Positions 39,499 through 52,100 of a stretch of DNA of 64,000 nucleotides are shown piece by piece; the first letter of the stretch is position 1; every line of letters starts with the position of its first letter. The position numbers and the translations under genes are program-made. The stretch is from Rebecca billardiae RCC1528 (Eukaryota > Haptophyta): NCBI GenBank assembly GCA_965240325.2, contig OZ251225.1, positions 3,472,001 to 3,536,000 on the forward strand. The letters run 5' to 3'. The notes beneath the pieces are model-generated. The model ran no database searches and had not been told where the DNA came from. It worked only from the letters and a program-made list of their open reading frames with translations.

Positions 39499-41887
39499 TC
39501 AGCACGCCACACGTTGGCGCTTGCCCAGCTGCGAGGTGATCTGCTCAATCTTCTGCGCAGCGCGCAGCTTGATGGCGCGCAGCAGGTGCTTGGGCAGCTC
39601 CGAGAACTGTGGCGAGTGCTGCACGGCCTTGAGGTGGTGCACAATGTACTGGATGCACTGCGCGCTCAGCTCGGGCGCCTGGCACTGGTCCGCCGCGAGC
39701 AGGATGCTCGCCGCGTTGTCCCTGTTGAGGTGGAAGAGGAGGTTCTGCACGCACAGCTCCTTGAGCGCCGAGAGCCCGAACCGGTGCGCCGCGCCGAGCA
39801 CGAGGAGCGCGTTCTCGTACGTGACGGTCATCTCGGTGTGCCCGTTGTAGCAGTGCCGCAGCACCGTCTGCATCGTGCCCGGCTCGATCGCGTCGACGCT
39901 CAGCTCGGGCGGGCTGCTCGCGCCGTGCGAGCCCAGCGCGGCAATCATCTGCTTGAAGACGGGCGAGGCGGCGGCGAGGATCACGCGGTGCGCGTAGATC
40001 TTGTGCTCCTGCGGAGCGCGAGACCGAGAGGGCGCGGGGCGGCGGGGTGGGTGAGCGCGCGCGCGCGCGCGCGGGCCGCGCGCGCGCGGTGGCGGTGGCG
40101 GTGGCGCGGCCGCTCGGCGGCGCGCCGCACCCCGACGCGGATGACGATGTCGCAGAACTCCTCCGAGCCCGCGTACGAGTCGAGGGAGGGCAGCGCCAGC
40201 CCGCGCAGCCCGAGCTCGGCCGCGGGCGACTGCCAGCGCTCTTTCGAGACGATGACGAGGAGGGGCGCGTCCTGCGTGAGACGCAGCGCGGCAGGCATCA
40301 CGTGCGTGCGCGGCGCAAGGTTGAGGTGCGCCGGCGTGAGCTGGTACTCGGGCACGCCGACCACGTTGGTGCACGAGACCGAGAGCCAGCCCGCCGCCGT
40401 CTGGCCCCACGCCCACACGTCGCCGCCCTCGGTGAGCGCGAGCGAGAAGTAGGCCGAGGCGGCGATGCCAATCACCTTCCTGCCGTCGAAGCCGACGATG
40501 CGCTGCGGCGTGGGCATGCACTCCTCGCCGTCGTCGCACTTCTCGAACTCGCACCCCTCGCTCAGCCCCAGCCTCCCGCGCCGCGCCGAGCCGAACGCGT
40601 ACACGGCGCCGTCGTCCGAGAGGCAGAGCGAGTGCCACTCGCCGCACGCCACCTGCACGGCGTGCGCAGTCAGGCTGTCGAGCTTGATCGGGCGCGGCTG
40701 GTACGGGTCACCGTCGTCGTCGGTCGGCATCGCGTGGAGCTGCTTCGACGAGACGCCGAGCCGGCCGTACTTGGCGCCGCCCCACGCCCACACCGAGCCG
40801 TCGTCGCACACGGCCACGTTGTGCGCGGAGCCGCACGCCGCCTGCACCACCTTCACGCCGTCGAGCGCGGTGAGCAGCGTCGGCCGCGGCTGGTACGGCG
40901 CGCCGCTGCCCTCGTCGACCGGCAGGTTGGAGAGCTGCTCGTTGCCGTCCACGTCCGCGATGCCGAGCAGGCCGTAGTGCGCGCCGCCCCACGCGTACAC
41001 CGCGCCCGTGTGCGTGACCGCCAGGTTGTGGATGTTGCCACACGCTATGTAAGACACCTGAGCACATCAAGCGCGCGGCGCGCGCGCGTGGCGCGGGCGG
41101 AGGGGGAGCCAAGCGCAGGGCGGCGGTGGGCGGCGGAGGCGGCGGTGAGCGTTTGCGCGTGCGCCCGCCCCACGCCCGCCGGGATGCGCCCGCCGCGCGT
41201 GGGCGATCTCGTGCGGACGAGGTCGGCCGGGAGCGCGAGAGCGCGCTGCTCGGTGGCAGCGGCGGCGCTTCGGCAGGGAAGGGGGCGCGGCCGGGTGCGC
41301 ACCGTCGTGCCGTCAAAGCCGTCGACATGCATTGGCGTAGGCTGGTACGGGTCGCCGTCCTCGTCGAGGGGCATGGACGAGACATCCGCAGGCCCAAGCC
41401 GCCCGAATATTGCGCCGCCCCATGCCCACACCCGCCCCGCTTCCGTGAGCGCGAGCGAGTGGTTGGAGCCACACGAGACCTGCACGAGCCGGCAGCCGCC
41501 AAAGCCGGAGATGCGCACGGGGAGCGGCTGGTACGGCAGGTTGTCGTCGTCGGTCGGCATGTCCGCCGACGCCGGGGCCGCGAGCTTGCCGTAGTTCGCA
41601 TCGCCCCACGCATACACCTCGCCCGTGTCTGTGAGCGCGAGCGAGTAGTCCTCCCCACACGCGACCTGCGAGAGCGTCACGTGTTGCAGGCCTTCAATGT
41701 CGAAGACGCGCGGCAGCGAGCGCGTGTTTCCGACGGTGTACACCTCATCGACCGTCCCCGCGTGCTGCAGGGCGATCATCTCCACACAACCGCCGCACCC
41801 AGCTGTGGTCCAGCCGCCACGACGCCAAGCGGCGTGCCGAGGCCGCCAAGAGCCACCCAGGCACACACAAGCGACGAACGCCTGCAA
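39499..41887 (-). CDS. RCC1-repeat protein with C-terminal BTB-BACK domain
   Basis: There are three exons, 41887-41303, 41057-40131 and 40008-39499, giving 673 residues; the introns are 245 and 122 bp. Exons 1-2 form an RCC1 propeller whose blades repeat patterns such as VACGEDYSLALTDTGEVYAW, VSCGSNHSLALTEAGRVWAW, IACGNIHNLAVTHTGAVYAW, AACGSAHNVAVCDDGSVWAW and VACGEWHSLCLSDDGAVYAF. The BTB domain spans intron 2: EEFCDIVIRVG joins EHKIYAHRVILAAASPVFKQ, followed by HCYNGHTEMTVTYENALLVL and a BACK-like helical end. The layout resembles animal RCBTB1/2, which may serve as CUL3 ubiquitin-ligase adaptors; that role is inference. Blades carry shared inserts (MPTDDDGDPYQPRP type). An in-frame Met at 41779 (MIALQHAG) could be the true start. 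Confidence 0.87.
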
Positions 41888-42391
41888 AAGTCAGCACAAT
41901 CTCGTCAGTTGATGGGCACGCCGCGCGCGAAGGGCTATCGAGCGAGCGCTCGGGGGGTCGGGACCGCGTGCCCCAGCCGTCCCCGGACAGTCTGAAGCAT
42001 CAAACGCAAAGATTCTTTAAAAGGCCCGACTCACAATGTGCAACGTGCATACCCGCATTACCCATGAATGGTTAAGGTTGACGAAGTTGAGATGGGCGAT
42101 AATTGTAGTCCGGGCGTTGTAAGTTAATTTGGCTTCGGGCCGGTACCCCGTCAATGGTGAAAATATACGTTACGTAACGGGGACGATTTTTTTACTTGTA
42201 CCGTCATGAACCGAACCGGTGCCTCCTTGTCTCGTGATGAAGCAACCAATCTCCCACTTCTCCAGTCTGCTGCTGCCGAACCGTTACGAGCGAAGCGACA
42301 CACCAACCAGTGCAAGTTCAGTAACAGTCCGTGGGCGTGACACTGGCAGTGGCGAGGGCACACTGACCGTGTAGCAGGCAGCGGACAGTAG
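41888..42391. other. Intergenic, nothing recognised
   Basis: About 500 bp lie between the 5' end of the RCC1-BTB gene and the 3' end of the channel-like gene. It includes an AT-rich block (42000-42200) with a T-run at 42187-42193. Confidence 0.4.
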
Positions 42392-44711
42392 TCACCACGC
42401 GGCGCCACGCGCAGAGGCCACCGGCATTTTCCCAGCGGCCGTCGCGGCGCTGCGACGGCGCCGCAGGCCACCGAGCGACGCGAGCGTGGGCAGCCACGAC
42501 TGGCGCTGAGGCACGGGCATCGACGCCGTCGCCCGTGGCGGCGGCGGCGGCGGCGGCGAGGACGAGCCGGCTGGCGCGGCGGCAGCGGCAGCGGGTGCCG
42601 CGCACGCAGAGCCGCTCCGACTGCTGCCGCTGTCCGCGTTGGAGTTGGACGCGAGGCTGCCGCCGCTCCCGGCAGCAGCCAGGCCGCGCAGCAGCACGCG
42701 CTGCATCCGCAGCTTGGTCGGGCTCGCTGGCTCCGCGCTGCCGAAGAATTTGCTCGCGCGCCGCGCCACCGCGACCGAGACACGCCGCGTGGTGTCACCC
42801 AGCACGCTCGGGATGCGCTTGAGCGAGGCGCGCGGCTTGATCGTGCTCAGCCGCGCCGCCGCGTCGCGCACGTGGTCGGTGAGACGGCCCATCATGTGCC
42901 GCTGCTTGTGCACCAGCTCGCGCCGGTGCGAGCGGATGCGCCGCCAGTTGGTGCGCACGCGCTGCTTGAGGGCAACGCGCTCCTGCGCGACGCGGTACGC
43001 GCGCGCGCAGCGCTTCGCCATCGTCTTCATCTTGAGCACCAGCTTGATGTTCTTGATCACGAGCTGAGGAACGCCGGCCGACCGGGAGCGCGCGGCACGC
43101 GGCGCGCGGGGCGTCAAGGGGCGCGGCCGTGCGTGCGTCGCCCACTACCGCGGCGCGCACGCGCGCGGTGTGTGCGGGGCGCACCTTGAGGAGCTTGAGC
43201 GCGCGCACGATCTTGGCGAGGTTGTGCGCGAGGCCCGTGCGCACGAGGAAGCGCCACGCCGCCTGCGGGTCCGCCTTCACCCGCGAGAGCAGCGTCTCGC
43301 GCACGCGCACGCCGATCGCGTGCTTCGGGCTGTACACCCCCGCCAGGTGCACGACCAGCGTGTACGTGGGGCACGCGAGGAAGAGCTGCAGCGGCAGGTA
43401 CGGCCGAGTGAGCCGGTGCCGCACGATCCGCCACGGGCTGAACTCGTACGTGTGCTCGGTGGGCTCGGCCGCGGCGGGGGCCGCGGCGGGCGCCGCGACG
43501 TGCGCTAGCTCCGCCGCGGCACTCGCCGCCGGCGCCGCCGCCGCCGCCGCCGCGGCGGCCAGCGTCCTGCGCCGGCGCGGGAAGAGAGACCCCCGCCGGC
43601 CCGCCCTGCGGCGGCGCGGCACGCGGTACGCAGTCACGAAGATGAGCAGGAAGTTGACGAGGTTGTACAGGTCGTTGGCGATGCGCAGGAAGTCGACGAG
43701 CCGGCACATGCGCGCGCACTGCGGCGGCGGGTGCAGCGGGCGGCACCGCCCGCGGTGCTTGTGCGACAGCAGCTGCGAGAGCAGCCGAGGCTGCGAGCGC
43801 TTGCGAGGGCCGCGCTCGCCGCGGTGCGCGTGCGCGTGCGCGTGCGCGCGCGGCGGCTCGGCCGAGGCGTGCGAGGCGGTGGCGTTGGCGGCGCGCCGCC
43901 GCGGCAGGCACTCGCGCAGCTTCGCGCCGCGCGGCGGCGCGCTCGGGTGCAGCGGCCGGCACACCTTCAGCCGCTCGCGGTAGATGAAGCGGTGGGATGC
44001 CTTGCCGGCAAACTTGAGCCACACAGGCAGCCGGCGCCGCACCGTCGGCTCCTGCGGCGCGCCCGACACGATGCCCTGGAAGACGTCCATCGCGGCGACG
44101 GGGCAGCGGCCGCGGCACTCGAGGCCGCGCAGCGTGTGCGCGTACGCGCGCCACGGCCACCACAGCTGCCACCACCGCCGCTCGGGGCGCGGCGTGATCG
44201 GCGGCGCGAGAATGTCGAGCACGGACGGCGCCTTGCCGCCCGCGGCCGCGGCCGTCAGCGCCGCGGACGTCTTGTTGAGCTCCTCCTCGGCGTCGAGGGC
44301 GCCGAGCGTGATGATGTCCATCGCGGTCGCCTGCAGGATGCGCACCGACGTCGGCGCCAGCAGCCGCACGCGCTCGAGCTGCCTGATGCTCTCTGGATCG
44401 CCCAGCCCGCCCGCGACGCACCGCCGGTGGTTGTGCAGCTGCGCGTTGAACTCGCCGTACCAGAGGACGGTCCCCAGCGCGTGCAGCAGGAGGAGCAGCA
44501 CGCCGAGGAGCTCCCACGCGAGGAAGCGCCGGCCGTACGGCCGGATCACCCACCAGTACTTGTACGACTCCGCGATCGACGACTCGTCGGGCAGCTCGCG
44601 GTGCAGCCGGAGGACGGGCGCAATCTGCTGCTCCCACTTGATCCGCTGGGCGTGCTCGATCGCTGAGGACCAGTCGGGGGCGCGCTTGCTCTCCGGTGGG
44701 CTGGCGGCCAT
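42392..44711 (-). CDS. Channel-like membrane protein with possible voltage-sensor region and no visible pore
   Basis: There are two exons, 44711-43185 and 43063-42392, giving 732 residues; the 121-bp intron starts GTGCGCCCCG and ends CGTTCCTCAG. Hydrophobic helices include FLAWELLGVLLLLLHALGTV near 68 and LVDFLRIANDLYNLVNFLLI followed by FVTAYRVPRRRR, which resembles S2-S3 of CNG/HCN-type channels (the 'vDifFlfDi-lnFrTaY' pattern). Further on, RPYLPLQLFLACPTYTLVVH may be another membrane segment, and the splice joins KIVRALKLLK to LVIKNIKLVLKMKTMAKR, a regularly spaced basic helix like S4. What follows is a basic, soluble region with no recognisable pore helix or cyclic-nucleotide-binding domain. 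Long Ala/Arg/His-rich loops are inserted. The start at 44711 is chosen; 44801 is also in frame. The channel relation is tentative. Confidence 0.5.
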
Positions 44712-44911
44712 GGCGACCACACCCGTGCGCGAGGGCCGGATGTCGTATGCGGGCACGGTCAGTATTGGACCGCAGCACCGGTGCACCAGTCCTGCACCCA
44801 CTTGACCGTCGTGCTGGTGAGGCGCGGCCGCGCGCGCGTGCGCGCATCCATCGGGGACCAGGTCTGGTCTGGCCGCGGATCCTGGACGAACGGTGAGTCG
44901 GTGAGGACAGC

Positions 44912-45419
44912 ATGGCGAGGCTGCCGGGCGACGCGCGCGCCAGCCAGTGTGATCACACCGGCTGCACCACGAGGCCTAATTTCGGTATGCCGAGCTACGC
45001 GCGCGCCAGCCGGTGCGCTAGACACAAGCTGGCAGGCATGGTCGATGTGAGGACGTCCAAGTGTGATCACGCGGGCTGCACCACGCGGCCTTCCTTCGGC
45101 ATGCCGGGCGACGCGCGCGCCAGCCGGTGCGCTACGCACAAGCTGGCCGACATGGTCAACGTGAGGCACCCCAAGTGTGATCACACCGGCTGCACCAAGC
45201 AGCCTTCGTTCGGCATGCCGGGTGACGCGCTCCCCGCAGCCGGTGCGCTATGCACAAGCTGGGCAGCATGGTATGCAGTCGGCTCGCCGTCCCCAAGCGC
45301 AGGCTGGAGCATGGCACCGGGGACCAGGGCACGCGCGCCGCGTTGTGCCGGCACAAACACGCCAGCCACCTTGTATCACTGAGTCTGATGTATCGGACGC
45401 CGCGCCGCAGCTTAATTTT
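44912..45419 (+). pseudogene. Frameshifted, shortened copy of the EsV-1-7 repeat gene
   Basis: From the ATG at 44912 the frame encodes the end of one motif and three EsV-1-7 repeats (CDHTGCTTRPNFGMPS, CDHAGCTTRPSFGMPG, CDHTGCTKQPSFGMPG). In the third repeat, at about 45228-45240, a net two-base gain relative to the intact gene shifts the frame; the original frame ends at 45382. The other frame continues the homology (KLGSMV, then VPKRRLEHGTGDQGTR), matching the tail of the gene at 6843-10076. The 114-bp array is therefore cut to about three units and the long tail is lost. It could be a young pseudogene, or the shift could be a sequencing error. Confidence 0.8.
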
Positions 45420-45847
45420 AAAATAATTCGGCTTTCCGGCCACGCCTCCGCTGGTCGGGAGACTCGAAGTCGAGAGAGGTGCCCAGCGGGGCGGATTGCC
45501 AAGTGCCGCCACACGGTGACAAAGACACTACTGATGACTCTGATGAGTAGTCTGACCATTGGACGGTGATGGCATCCGATCTGCGCTGTCGTCCGATCAG
45601 ACTCCGGGACAGACCTCCGCGATGACGATGATACTTTATAATTAGCGCTCGTCATCGTCATTCTATTATATATATATTTCCGATGATCGGAATAATATAA
45701 TATGCCCGTCTAATAATAATTAACCAATGATGACGAATAATGGTCCGCAATTGCTGCTGCTGCTGACTACACTATAACTAGAGAGCGAGAGCCGAGCCCG
45801 AGACTCGAGAGAGAGTCGGAGCCGAGCCGAAAGAGAGACCGGAGACG

Positions 45848-45879
<32 letters not shown>

Positions 45880-46125
45880 TCTGGTTCACTAGCTGGCAGC
45901 GTCTTATGAATTGAAGTTCATTGTCAAGTTGTCAGAGGGACTGTGAGACTGTCACGCTGACGCGTCCGTTATTTACTCATTCAGTCATCAGTGTGTGTGG
46001 AGCCTACTACTACTCCGTACTCGGCCTCGGGTGGCGCTCTGGCTGCTGCCGCCACCACGCAGCAGCTAGCAGGGCCCGTTCGAGCTACTCGGAGGGGCCG
46101 CGCACGGATCCATGATGCTGACGCG
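45420..46125. other. Intergenic, AT-rich, with (GA)n
   Basis: This includes a (GA)n run at about 45850-45875 and GAGCC(G)AGA-like words just before it (45780-45850). No gene is supported. Confidence 0.45.
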
Positions 46126-49100
46126 TCAGCGCGGTCGCGAGGGCGGCATCGGCGACGGGCCCGCCGCCGTGCGCGCTCCGGCCGCGAGCCCGCGCTTGCC
46201 CGCCGCGGAGATGTAGCCCACGCCCGCAGCCGCGGCGGCGGCGCTGTTGCTGCCGTGCCGCGCACTCCTGCGCGCGCCGCGGCCGCTCGGCTCCGGCTGC
46301 GGCGGCGCGGCGGACGGGACGCGCTCCATCGGGTACGCGACAAGTGCCTGCACGCCCCGGCCGGCCGCAAGGTCGCCAAAGACGGCCGCCGCGTCCTCCA
46401 TGCCCATCACGGGCGAGCGGCGGCGCGAGCTCGCCCACATCGCGCCAAACGCGCTCGAAAAGGCCTGCGCGTTCTGCTGGGAGACGGAGCGCCAGAGCGC
46501 CATCGCTGGCTCGGCGGTCGGCTCGTCGAGCAGCGCGCGCCACGCGGCGTCGCTCACGCCCTCCGGCTGGGGCATGCGCGCGAGCGTGGGCTCAAAGTCG
46601 AGGGAGCTCGGCAGCGCGGCGCCGCCTGCGTCGAGCGCGCTCGGCCGCAGGCGCGCGCTGCCCGGCGGCGCGTCGGCTGCGCCGCTCGACCCCTCGGCCA
46701 GCCTGATGCCGAGGTGCGCGCACCACAGGTACGTGCGCAGCGAGCGCGCGAACGAGTCGCCCTCGATGCGGACGCCCACCTCGGCGTCGCGGTCGCCGAG
46801 GAGGTCCCTGCGAGCGCGGCGGGGGAGGGGCGCGGCGCAGCCGTGAGCGCGCGCGGCGCGCAACGGGCGCGCGCCGCGCGCGGCGCGAGTGCTGGCGCGG
46901 CGCGCGGTGCACGGCCGCACCTGTCCGTGATCGTCGCCGTGCCCGCGACCACGACGCGGTCGTCCGCGATGGCGATGCGCGAGAGCACGCGCACGGGCGT
47001 CGCGTACGGCACGCCCTCCAGCGCCACGCACGCGTGCAGCGAGGAGAGCGTCAGATAGGCCTCGGGGTGGTGCACGCCGCGCGCGCGCAGCTGCGCATAC
47101 ACGGCCTCGAGAACCTCTAGCGCGCCGTCGAGCGGCTGCGCGGCGCTCGGCTCGGCGGGCAGCGGCAGCAGCAGGATGGCGTGGAACGGCGCGCGCAGCG
47201 CGTGCGCGAGGCAGATCCGGTCGATCAGCGCCTGCGCGACGCGGTGCCGCAGCGTGCCGGTCGAGCTGGCCGTGGCCGCGCCGCCCGGCAGCCCCCGGCC
47301 AGCGGATGAGGCGCGCGCGACCGACGGCCGGCCGAGCGTCGAGCGCCGGCCGAGCGTCGACTTGCGCCCGCCGAAGAGCGAGGCGTTCCGGCTGTTCGGC
47401 GCGCTCCCCGCGCCCAGCTTGGGCGGGTGCTCCTGCGCGTCCTCCACCAGCGCGCTCTCGACGTACACGAAGCGCTGCGCCGCTGCGATCAGCGAGACCA
47501 GCGCGTCGTGCACCGAGGCCTCGTGCGAGCAGCCCGCCGACCACGTCGCCGCCGAGCGCATCGCCTGGCACACGAGCTCGCCCTGCAGCTGGTACGGCGT
47601 GTACCCAGGCGGGTAGTCCGGCGCGGGCAGGATGGCGGGCACGGGCGCGTGCTTGGGCAGGCTCGGCCGCCGCAGCAGCGTCACCTCCGCAGCGGCGCGC
47701 GCGGCGCTCGGCCTCCGCTGCGCGTTGAGCCGCGTGGGCTCAACGCGCCTCACGTGGTTCCAGACCTCGGCAAAGTGACGCGCCACGTCGCGCGCGGGCG
47801 CGGCGAAGAGCTCCACGGCGAGCTCGTGGTCGAGGGAGAAGTGCGCGGACGCGAGCGCGGCGCTCCCGCCCGCCGCGCCGCCCACGCCCGCGCCCGCGCC
47901 CGCGCTCGAGCGCTCGGGCGCGCCGTCGGCCGCGCCCGCGCCGCTGCCCACCGAGCTGGCCCCTGACGGCCGGTGGGACGGGTAGGGCTGCGCCACCGCC
48001 GCGCTGCCGGCAGCCGCGGCGGCGGCCGCCACCGCCGCCTCCAGACTCTGCCTGGGCGGCCGGCTGGCGAGCTCGTCGCGCCCAGCGGGCAGAGGCGAGC
48101 CCTCAATCCCGCCGACCAGTGGCGAGCCGTCGCCCCTGCGCTCCAGCGGAGAGCCGGCGTCCGCGCCGCCCAGGGGCACGCCCGAATCTCTGTCGGCCAG
48201 CGGCGAGCCGCTCTTCCTCATCGCGGGCTTCAGCGCGGGGCCGCTTCGTGCCGCCGGCGGCGACGAGGCGCGCATGCCGCTGCTGGCCGCCGGCGGCGGC
48301 GTGGCGCGCGAGCGCAGGGCGCCGCTGCGCGGCGGCGTCGGCGAGCCTTTGTCGACAGGCGGCCGCGCAGCCGCCGCCGCCGCCTCCGCACCGCGTGCCT
48401 CCCCCTCGCCCGCCGCTGCCGCAGCCTCCTCCTCGCCCTGCGGCGCGGGCTGCTCGACGGCAGCGAGCATCTCCGCCAGAGAGCCCACCGTGCGCGTGAA
48501 GTCGGAGATCGTCTCGGTCATCGGGTCCACGTCGGTCGAGCGCCGGCGGTGGCTCGAGCCGGGCGACGAGGGCGCGCGCACGTCCGAAGCGAACGAGACT
48601 TGCGACGGGCGCTGCGTGCGTGTGCTGGTTGGCCCGGGCTCGGTGCGGCGCGCGGGCCTCGGCGCGGTGCCCGCGGACGGGCGGCCGCTCGGAGCCGCGT
48701 GGCTGAAGGGCGCCGAGGTGGTGCCGCCCGCCGAGCCGCCCGGGCGATCGAGCGGCGGCAGGCGCGGCGGCGGCGGCGCGCCGAGCTCGGCGGCCACCGC
48801 GCCAGTGGCGGCGCCGCGCTCGTCGTCGCGTGCGCGCGCGGCCGAGGCCTCCGCCGCGGCCGCGGCGCCGCGGGCGCGCGGCGGGCTGCGATCGGAGGGC
48901 ATGACTGGCGTGGGTAGCGGGTGCGGCGGGCGCACGAGCGGCGCCGGGACCACCGGCGATGCCGGCTGCGGCGGCGAGGGCGGCGGCTGCACGCCCGCCT
49001 CCTCAGGGCCCTCAGGCACCACACTCACGCCGCTCATGCGGTCAACCGGCGTGTCCGCTGCCGACGCGCCCGGCCTCGCCGACGCGCCGGCGCCGGGCGG

Positions 49101-52100
49101 CGGCTGCGGCGTGATCAGCGAGACGGCGGAGGAGGCGCCCGGCTGCCGCCGCGCGGCTGCGCCGAGCGGCTCATCCAGCTCGGCGGCCGAGATGATCGCG
49201 ATCTCCTGATCGACCGCAACCATCCGGCCCCCGTGCACCGCGCCGGGGCTGAAGTCGACGTCGAGCGAGGACGCGCTCACGCCCGCGCCGAGCGCGAAGA
49301 GGCCGCCCGCGGCGTACGCCGACTGCGCCTCGAGGGTGGAGGAGGGCTTGCGCGGCGCAGGCGGCGCGAGCAGCACGGCGATGCCGGGGTGCAGCCGCTG
49401 CAGCGCCTCCAGCTGATCCTGCGGCGTGCCTCCGGCCTCGAGCGAGCCGAGAGAGCGCTCGGCGGGGAGCAGCAGCGGCAGCGGCGCGGCGGGCGAGCCG
49501 CCCTGCACGATGCGCGAGCGCTGCGCCGGCGAGTAGTGCAGGTGTCGGCGCGAGGCGCGGCGCACGGCGCCGATCGGCGAGGCGCTGGCGCTGCTGCTGC
49601 CGCTGCGCGCGCTCCCCGAGTGCGCGGCGTCCACGTCCGCCTCGGTCGGGCACAGCAGGATGCGCACCGCCACGCCCTCCGCCGCCTTGGCCGCGAGCAG
49701 AGCGCCGAGCGTGGGCTCGGCGCGCTCGCCCCGCGCGTCGGCGCGCGCGCTGGCGCCGTCGAGCGAGTGCACGCGGCCGAGCAGCCGCAGCTGCGGGCTC
49801 ACCACGCGCGCGGAGATGAAGATCTCAGACTTTGCGCCGTCGAGGGCGTGCGTGACGGCGCCGAGCCACGCGCGCCGCCCGGCGTGCCACGCGGCCGCGC
49901 ACCGCCGGCGCGCGGGCGCGTACGAGCCGTGCGCGTGCGGCTTGGTCCAGTCCGACTGCGCGTGCGTCGCGCGCACCGCCGCGAGCCACTGCCCGAGCTC
50001 GCGCTCCGAAGGCGCCTGCAGCTGCAGGCTGCGGCCGGGCGCGAGCAGCGTCGCGATGTGCGGCGTGCGCGTCGGCTGCCGGCGCGAGAAGAGAGGTCGG
50101 CCGCCCGCGCCCGCGCCGAGCGCGAACATCTCGGGCGCGCCCACGCGCATCTCGAAGGAGCGGTCGAAGAGCCACACCTCCTCCACGGCCTCGGAGTCCG
50201 GGTGCAGCGAGTAGCACAGCAGGTTCGACTTGAGCACGAACCACGGGCCGGCGCCGCCGCCGGCGCTGAGGTGCGCGCTCGCGGGCGAGGCCGGGGAGAG
50301 CGGCGCGACGCGCGCCGCCTTGCGCGCCGGCGTGGGCGCCGCCGCGCTGCCCGCCGTGTGCGAGAGGCGGCGCGAGAGCTTCTCGTTCTCGGCCGCGCTC
50401 GCGTCGCCGCCGAGCCGGACGGAGGGCGCGCACGAGCCGATCAGCCGCGAGAGCCAGCCGCCCGCCGGCGCGCGCGGAGCGGCCGCGGGCAGCGCGATCG
50501 CGCGGCCGTGCGGCGTGCGCACGAGCATCGTGCCCTCGCGCCCCTTGTCCCACCCGTCGCGGCGGAAGGAGAGCGCGGAGACCTCGAGGAACGCGCGCAG
50601 CGGCGGCGACTCCCACGCGGCGCTCTGCCCGACCAGCGCGCGCAGAAAGATCGCGAGCTGCATCTCGAGCTCCGCGGCGGAGACGCCCGTGAGGTGCAGA
50701 GGGGGCACGCGCATCTTGACCGTCGCCGCGCCGCGCGCGTCCGAGCCGTCCACGCCGCCGCGCCGGTGCGCGGACGCGCGCGCGCGCGCGCGGTACTCCG
50801 CCAGCGCCGCGTGCAGCTGCGCGAACTGGCGCGCCGTGCGCAGGATCTCCCAGCGGAAGCCGCGCGTGTGCTCGCGCGGGCGGTAGAAGAGGCGCACGCG
50901 GTAGCTCAGCAGACGCAGCTCGGGGATCGACAGGAGGCCGCGGCCCACGCGCTCGTCGTGCTCGGCGCTCAGCCGCTGCGTGCCCTCGGACCAGCGCGAC
51001 GAGCGCACCGAGAACAGCGAGCGCCGCCCGTGCATGCCCAGCGCGTCCGAGCGCCGGCCGGCCACCGACGCCCGCGACTCGGCCGAGACGCGCCGGCCGT
51101 GCGGCGCGCCGCTCGCCCACGGCGGGCGCAGCGACGCTGCGCGCGAGCGGGGCTGCTCCGGGCTGGCTGGCTCGCTCTCATACACGCTCCCGCCGCCGCC
51201 GCCGCCGCCGCCGCCGGAGCGCAAGAAGCGCGTCATCAGGTTCCCGGCGCTTGGGCTCCGCATCCGGCTGCGCAGCGGCGGCGAGGGCTCGGTGGACGCA
51301 TATGGCGTGACGGCCGCGCCGCGCGACGGCCGCATCGACGGTCGACCCGAGGGCGCGCGCGAGGCCCCGGCGCTGGTCGCGCCGCGCGCGGGCATGAGCG
51401 CGAGCGATCCGTCGAGCGGCACCTGGTCCACGGTGAGCTCGACCGCGGGGCCGTCGAACTGGTAGTCCGTCTTGCCCGCCGGCGCCTCCGCGCGCGTCGC
51501 GCGCAGCGCCGCGGCTATCGAGAACTGGCCGTGCGGCCGGCGGCGCGATAGTCGGCTGCTCGGCTCGGGCGAGACGGCCATGATGTGCCGCAGCATATCG
51601 GCGGGGGTGAGCCGCCACTGCGAGTTGAGGGACGGGTCGCGCGAGACGGCGAGAGCCTCGGGCCCCGCGCGCTCCTCCGCCCCGGGCACGCTCAGCATCG
51701 CTCCGCGCTCGTCTGCCGAGCGCGAGCCGACGCCGTCGCCGGTCGGCCCGCGCGCGCGCAGCGGGCTCGTCAGCCGCTCCTCCCCGGGCTCGGGCGCGGA
51801 GCTGCCCGTCGACTCGAGGCTGGGGGTGACGATGACTGGCAGCACGCGCGCCGCGCCGCCTCGCACGCCGCCCGTGGATTTGGAGGACACCCTGCCGGGC
51901 GCTGCGCCGCTCGACGGCTCTGCGCTCGCGCCCTCCGCGCGCTCGGCCGGCTGCGAGGCGCGCGCGGGCTCGGCGGCGCCGGCCGCACTGCCGGCGCCCG
52001 TGGCGGGCGGCAGCGCAAGCGGCTCGAGCGCGGAGGCGGACGCCGAGGCCGCGGCGCCATCGGACGCGCCCGCGGCGCCCCCGCCGACGCTCGACGCGGG

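Noticed and set aside
48900-51550. Plus-strand open frame of ~876 codons opposite the NEK-PLD gene
   Set aside because: It is Arg/Ala/Gly-only composition, the mirror of GC-rich codons, with no domain; the minus strand has kinase, PX, PH and PLD motifs.
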